Source: DTU089 sp964421815 (GTDB taxonomy: Bacteria; Bacillota; Clostridia; Oscillospirales; Acutalibacteraceae). Taken from it: DNA of 64,000 nucleotides. Under the pieces are notes generated by a model, which ran no database searches, was not told where the DNA came from, and saw nothing but the letters and a program-made list of their open reading frames with translations. How positions within the stretch are numbered: position 1 is the stretch's first letter; every line of letters starts with the position of its first letter. The translations under genes were made by a program, and so were the position numbers. This document shows positions 60,530 to 64,000 of this stretch, piece by piece. The stretch is taken from the NCBI GenBank assembly GCA_964421815.1, contig CAYQYT010000003.1:62001-126000 (forward strand), read 5' to 3'.

Positions 60530-63500
60530 AATACTTATTCTTTTTTAGGAACTCATAGATACGTTTACTGTTATTATTGTCGCGGTATTCAAAATACTTT
60601 TCTGCTTCAACTCTGTCCTTTTCGTTTTCAACAAATCCGTTATTTATAAAATGCTCAATATCTTTTATCAAATCGGATTCTTCCGTGGAACGATTGCCGA
60701 AAAGACCTGTTTCCATATTGATATATGAACCGTGAGCAATCGCATACTTCTCATAATCAAACTGATAGAAAAGAACGGGCTTGTCCAAATAATATACATC
60801 CCAACATACACTTGAATAATCAGTTATAAGCATTGAACACTTCATCATTAACTCATTAAGCGGTTCCTGACCGAAGGGTACATAGGTAATTCTGTCGCTG
60901 ACAAAATCCTTGAAGTTTTCAATGTAATTTGCAAATTTAGGATGAATATAGAATACTAATCTTGTGTTGCCGTTTTTAAGAATTTTTGCAAGCTCGGGAC
61001 TTTTAAGGAGAGATGTATAATGCTCGTAATAATCACTTTTCATAAACTCTTCATCTGAAACATCCTCAAGCCAGGAACGCCATGTAGGCATAACAAGAAT
61101 AAATCTGTCATTTTTGTCTTCCTTGTCCTGCAAAGCATCCCAACGGGCAAAGCCGGTTATGGGTGCCGTTTCGGGAGTGTACAAAAGCTCGTTAACGGCA
61201 ATCTCCTGTTCAACCTTGCCGGTTGTAACAAAGTATGTCATCGGAGATGAACCCTTTTTACCAAACAGAGTGTGAACGCGTTTCAAAGCCGTAACCCCGT
61301 GTTGAAGGAAAAGTATTTTTTTCTTATGCAATCTGTTCATTATAAAACTCGGAGTTGAACGCCACTTGTAGAGATGGGGTTTGGAATCCGAAGCAATACA
61401 AATCTTCATTGCGAGGCAGTACATCATGTGCTTCATACTCATAAACTGAATCACATTTCTGCCGTATTGCTCAACCTTTTTAAAATCGGGAGATCGTTTA
61501 TCAATTACATAATAAATATTCTTTTTCTGTTCATCCGTAAGGTTTTCCATACAATATTTGAAGAAGAAATACCCATTATCCTGAGCATAATTTGAGAATT
61601 TTTCATATACTAACCAAATATTCTTTTTTCTCCAAAAACTTCCGAACACCTTATAAACAGCATAAACAAAAACTTCTTTTAACTTTACAAATGCCGTATC
61701 ATATTCGCTATTTTCCTTATAACAGAAACAGAGGGCAAGATTCTTTCCGAGATACGGGAAAACGATGTTTTCCTTGTTAATTCTGCAAATGCAATTTATT
61801 GCAAGGAATTTTAATTTCAAGAAAATCTTATTTCTGTCATAGGAAAGCATAATTGGCTGTTTTGTTCCGTATTTTTCAATAATGACTCTCAAATCCCAGT
61901 AAATTGGCTGCAAGGGCATATCCTCTGTAAAAGTGATATTTATTTTTAATAAAAGCTTGTCTTTTAAAGTCTTTACTGAAAAATCAACAGGAATTGATAC
62001 ATTCTCCACTTTGGAGCGATATTGAAGAACGACACCGGTAATTTTTGCCGAAGAATCAATGGGGAATGTTGCCGTTACCATACACTTGTTTGAACGTGTT
62101 TTAACGTTTTTAAGTTCGCCGTTTTGGTAAGAAAATGCCAAATACTCATCTTCAGATGAAAAACAAAGCATAAGAGCGTTTTCAAAATAATAGGGCAATA
62201 CGGCAACCTTGACATCCGTCACGGTTAAATCATACATTTCGGAAAGATCTTTTGCTCTTTGGGTATCGCATGCGAAAAGTTTTTTAAAATTGTCTTTATA
62301 ATAATCTTTTACAAGGTTATAATTTTCCAATACGGGTGTTTCATAATTCCCGGCAATATCGACACTTTTGCTCTTTTGGGTAAGTAAAAGCACATTTTTT
62401 TCACCGGTGGATTTGCACGCAGCCACTATACCGATTTTTCTTTTTTCCTTATAATAAACTTCATAGTTTTCAATAAATTTCTGCAAAGGTATAATGACAG
62501 AATCGGAATTTCTGCTTTCTTCGGAAATTTCAATTACATTGGTAATTGTTTGATTTTCAATCAAAACAAGGTTTAAAAGTTCATAATCCTTATTAGTAAA
62601 TGAAACCTTCAAATCCTTGCCGACTTGTTCAACGGATTTTACCGTAACACTTCTGAAATTGCTCGAATCAATTACACAATCTTTTTCATATGCCGAATAT
62701 TCTGTTATAAAAACAGGGTCGATGTTTAAATTCGGGAAGGTTCTTTTAATTTCACGCAACTGAACCGCTTTCAAAGCACTTTTAACTTTAAACTTGCAAA
62801 GAATTTCTTCCAAATACGTGCGCGGTGTTGTTTTTGTTACAATTACATATTTATAATCATTGTTAAAGTAATCGTGAAGTGTGGGACCAACTTCCTTTTT
62901 AAACCACCGTCTTTCAAAATAAACGACATTATCGTCCCCCGCCACTTTTGAAATAGTGTTAAGGTCGGCAAAGGTTTTGATAACTTGGGGATAAATGACC
63001 TTTAACGGCTTCTCTGTGTTGACAGAATAATCAGTTATAGAAAGGTCACTTTCATCATCCTCAAACAAAAGTTTAAGAAGTTTTTTGCTTATATCGGGAC
63101 TGTCATATTTAAAGAATGTTTTAAAATACTCTGTATCTTCGTATGAATCAAAATCAAGATTTCCCCCTGCAAGCACGTCAACGAATTCGTCAACATCATA
63201 AATCTTTTTAAACGGAAGTTCTGCAACATCCATATACATTCCTCGGTCATGCATATACTCATCGTAGTCATACATAAACAGAATAATCGGTTTTTTTGTC
63301 AATGAATAATCAAAGAACACTGAGGAATAATCCGTTATTAATGCATCACAGCAATTAAGGAATGAATAGTTGTCAATACCACCGGGGAATGGCTTTATAT
63401 GCTTATAAGAATCCAATGATACATCATTTTTCAATATGGGATGGAAATTCACGAAAAGAATCTGATCATCATTTAATTTTTTGTCGAGTTTTTTGAATAT

Positions 63501-64000
63501 TCCGGCTACGGTTTTGCTGTAAACCTCGGTACTTATATCGTGATTACTTGTACCTCTCCATGTGGGCATATAGCCATAGACCGTTTTGTTTTCAAGACCT
63601 AATTTTTTCCTTAACGCTTTTCCGCTTTCATCATTAAAGAATATTTCATTTCTCGGGTAGCCTGCCATAACAACCTTACCCGAATATAAAGGGTTAAGAT
63701 TATAGCAATCCATCATCACATCCCTGGTAAAATCATTGGGAAAGGTAATGTAATCAGCCTGCAAGAAGTTATGCTGAACATTATACATGGACTCTATGCC
63801 CAACCGCATATCTTTGCCTAGGGTCTTTAAGGGTGTGCCGTGCCAGGTTTGAATATACTTCTGTCCCTCACGTTTAATAAAATAAACAGGGAATGAACTG
63901 TTGTTAATAAGATATTCGCTTGTTGCAAGTATTTTTGTATAATAATACGAATTAACATCTACAAGTTCAACATTAAGTCCTATATCCTCAATAAACTTTT
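60528..64000 (-). CDS. Tandem CDP-glycerol glycerophosphotransferase-type protein (cut by window edge)
   Basis: At least 1,157 residues; the 5' end lies right of the window, since the frame is open from the first ATG (63809) to base 64000. It has two glycerophosphotransferase (TagB/TagF-type) domains. The first carries YIQTWHGTPLKTLG (before 63809), YMPTWRGTSNHD, FVNFHPILKN and ITDYSSVFFDYSL. The second, the last 350 or so residues, carries LFLQHGVTALKR, VMPTWRSW, FYIHPKFANY and ITDYSSVCWDVYYLDKPVLFYQFD. Between them lie about 500 residues with a beta-rich segment. Such enzymes build polyol-phosphate (teichoic-acid-like) chains at the membrane. Two units in one chain suggest a bifunctional enzyme such as a primase plus a polymerase. 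The 3' end meets the terminator at 60493. Confidence 0.9.
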   Translation of the reverse strand, partial: KFIEDIGLNVELVDVNSYYYTKILATSEYLINNSSFPVYFIKREGQKYIQTWHGTPLKTLGKDMRLGIESMYNVQHNFLQADYITFPNDFTRDVMMDCYNLNPLYSGKVVMAGYPRNEIFFNDESGKALRKKLGLENKTVYGYMPTWRGTSNHDISTEVYSKTVAGIFKKLDKKLNDDQILFVNFHPILKNDVSLDSYKHIKPFPGGIDNYSFLNCCDALITDYSSVFFDYSLTKKPIILFMYDYDEYMHDRGMYMDVAELPFKKIYDVDEFVDVLAGGNLDFDSYEDTEYFKTFFKYDSPDISKKLLKLLFEDDESDLSITDYSVNTEKPLKVIYPQVIKTFADLNTISKVAGDDNVVYFERRWFKKEVGPTLHDYFNNDYKYVIVTKTTPRTYLEEILCKFKVKSALKAVQLREIKRTFPNLNIDPVFITEYSAYEKDCVIDSSNFRSVTVKSVEQVGKDLKVSFTNKDYELLNLVLIENQTITNVIEISEESRNSDSVIIPLQKFIENYEVYYKEKRKIGIVAACKSTGEKNVLLLTQKSKSVDIAGNYETPVLENYNLVKDYYKDNFKKLFACDTQRAKDLSEMYDLTVTDVKVAVLPYYFENALMLCFSSEDEYLAFSYQNGELKNVKTRSNKCMVTATFPIDSSAKITGVVLQYRSKVENVSIPVDFSVKTLKDKLLLKINITFTEDMPLQPIYWDLRVIIEKYGTKQPIMLSYDRNKIFLKLKFLAINCICRINKENIVFPYLGKNLALCFCYKENSEYDTAFVKLKEVFVYAVYKVFGSFWRKKNIWLVYEKFSNYAQDNGYFFFKYCMENLTDEQKKNIYYVIDKRSPDFKKVEQYGRNVIQFMSMKHMMYCLAMKICIASDSKPHLYKWRSTPSFIMNRLHKKKILFLQHGVTALKRVHTLFGKKGSSPMTYFVTTGKVEQEIAVNELLYTPETAPITGFARWDALQDKEDKNDRFILVMPTWRSWLEDVSDEEFMKSDYYEHYTSLLKSPELAKILKNGNTRLVFYIHPKFANYIENFKDFVSDRITYVPFGQEPLNELMMKCSMLITDYSSVCWDVYYLDKPVLFYQFDYEKYAIAHGSYINMETGLFGNRSTEESDLIKDIEHFINNGFVENEKDRVEAEKYFEYRDNNNSKRIYEFLKKNKY

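Noticed and set aside
1..64000. CRISPR arrays, tRNA or rRNA genes, intact IS elements, integrase or attachment sites
   Set aside because: No regularly spaced repeats, cloverleaf-like or rRNA sequence, transposase or integrase motifs were seen. This was by eye only, so short or diverged examples could be missed.

Overview
The window looks like a chromosomal segment from an AT-rich, low-GC Gram-positive anaerobe of the class Clostridia, probably a gut Oscillospirales/Ruminococcus-like bacterium. This is inferred from RNase J, GdpP, IreB, a DivIVA-like protein, a T-box in front of pheST, PcrA, teichoic-acid-type glycerophosphotransferase domains, a dockerin-bearing secreted protein, GTP-dependent PEP carboxykinase and flavin-dependent thymidylate synthase. 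There is no rRNA, tRNA, CRISPR array, IS element or intact prophage. Promoters with TTGACA/TATAAT-like boxes at 17-nt spacing and strong hairpin-plus-T terminators mark most transcription units.

Layout. 1-4.5 kb: the 3' end of thyX, a secreted transglutaminase-dockerin protein, a pyrophosphatase-like/Nudix fusion, a small membrane exporter, thiamine pyrophosphokinase and a HAD phosphatase. 4.5-14.25 kb (minus): a housekeeping operon rnj-gdpP-rplI-dnaB-tilS-hpt-ftsH, in which ftsH seems to start at AUA. 14.25-16.8 kb: a degenerate sugar-nucleotidyltransferase/beta-helix/phosphomutase protein and rnhA. 16.8-18.74 kb: the decayed 3' part of a large polyvalent mobile-element protein. 18.77-23.3 kb: a sulfur and Fe-S operon (metY-cysK-iscS-iscU-Rrf2 regulator) behind a strong promoter with repeated GTAGGT half-sites and a 21-codon leader ORF with a cysteine codon near its stop. 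23.3-27.2 kb (minus): lysoplasmalogenase-like protein, AlaX, YgjP-like peptidase and ceramidase-like protein. 27.33-27.44 kb: a candidate small RNA with its own promoter and terminator.

27.5-39.1 kb: a ten-gene myo-inositol operon (iolJ, iolC, a DUF218 protein, iolB, iolD, iolE, iolA, iolG) ending in an unexpected redox pair, a CrtI-like FAD oxidoreductase and a ferredoxin-reductase-like flavoprotein with a C-terminal 2Fe-2S domain. The pathway runs inositol -> inosose (IolG) -> diketo intermediate (IolE) -> ring opening (IolD) -> isomerisation (IolB) -> phosphorylation (IolC) -> aldol cleavage (IolJ) to DHAP and malonate semialdehyde -> acetyl-CoA (IolA). 39.1-41.4 kb: a two-TM protein, an IolE-like TIM barrel and a ChbG-type deacetylase. 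41.5-45.2 kb: a Phe T-box and pheST. 45.3-54.3 kb: ireB and an unknown small gene, rpiB, tsaB, tsaE, rodA, pcrA, a DUF47/PhoU-like gene, an orphan class I fumarase beta subunit, a DivIVA-like gene and an alpha/beta hydrolase. 54.4-57.3 kb: pckG and a DapA-like aldolase. 57.4-60.5 kb: a two-gene cassette of a GH3-family acyl-amide synthetase and a condensation-domain-like acyltransferase. 60.5-64 kb: a very large tandem CDP-glycerol glycerophosphotransferase that runs off the right edge.

The best candidates for something undescribed are the GH3/condensation cassette, the redox pair in the inositol operon, the cysteine leader-peptide and Rrf2 control region, the AUA-initiated ftsH and the candidate small RNA. 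All functional assignments come from motifs read by eye; no database search was run.
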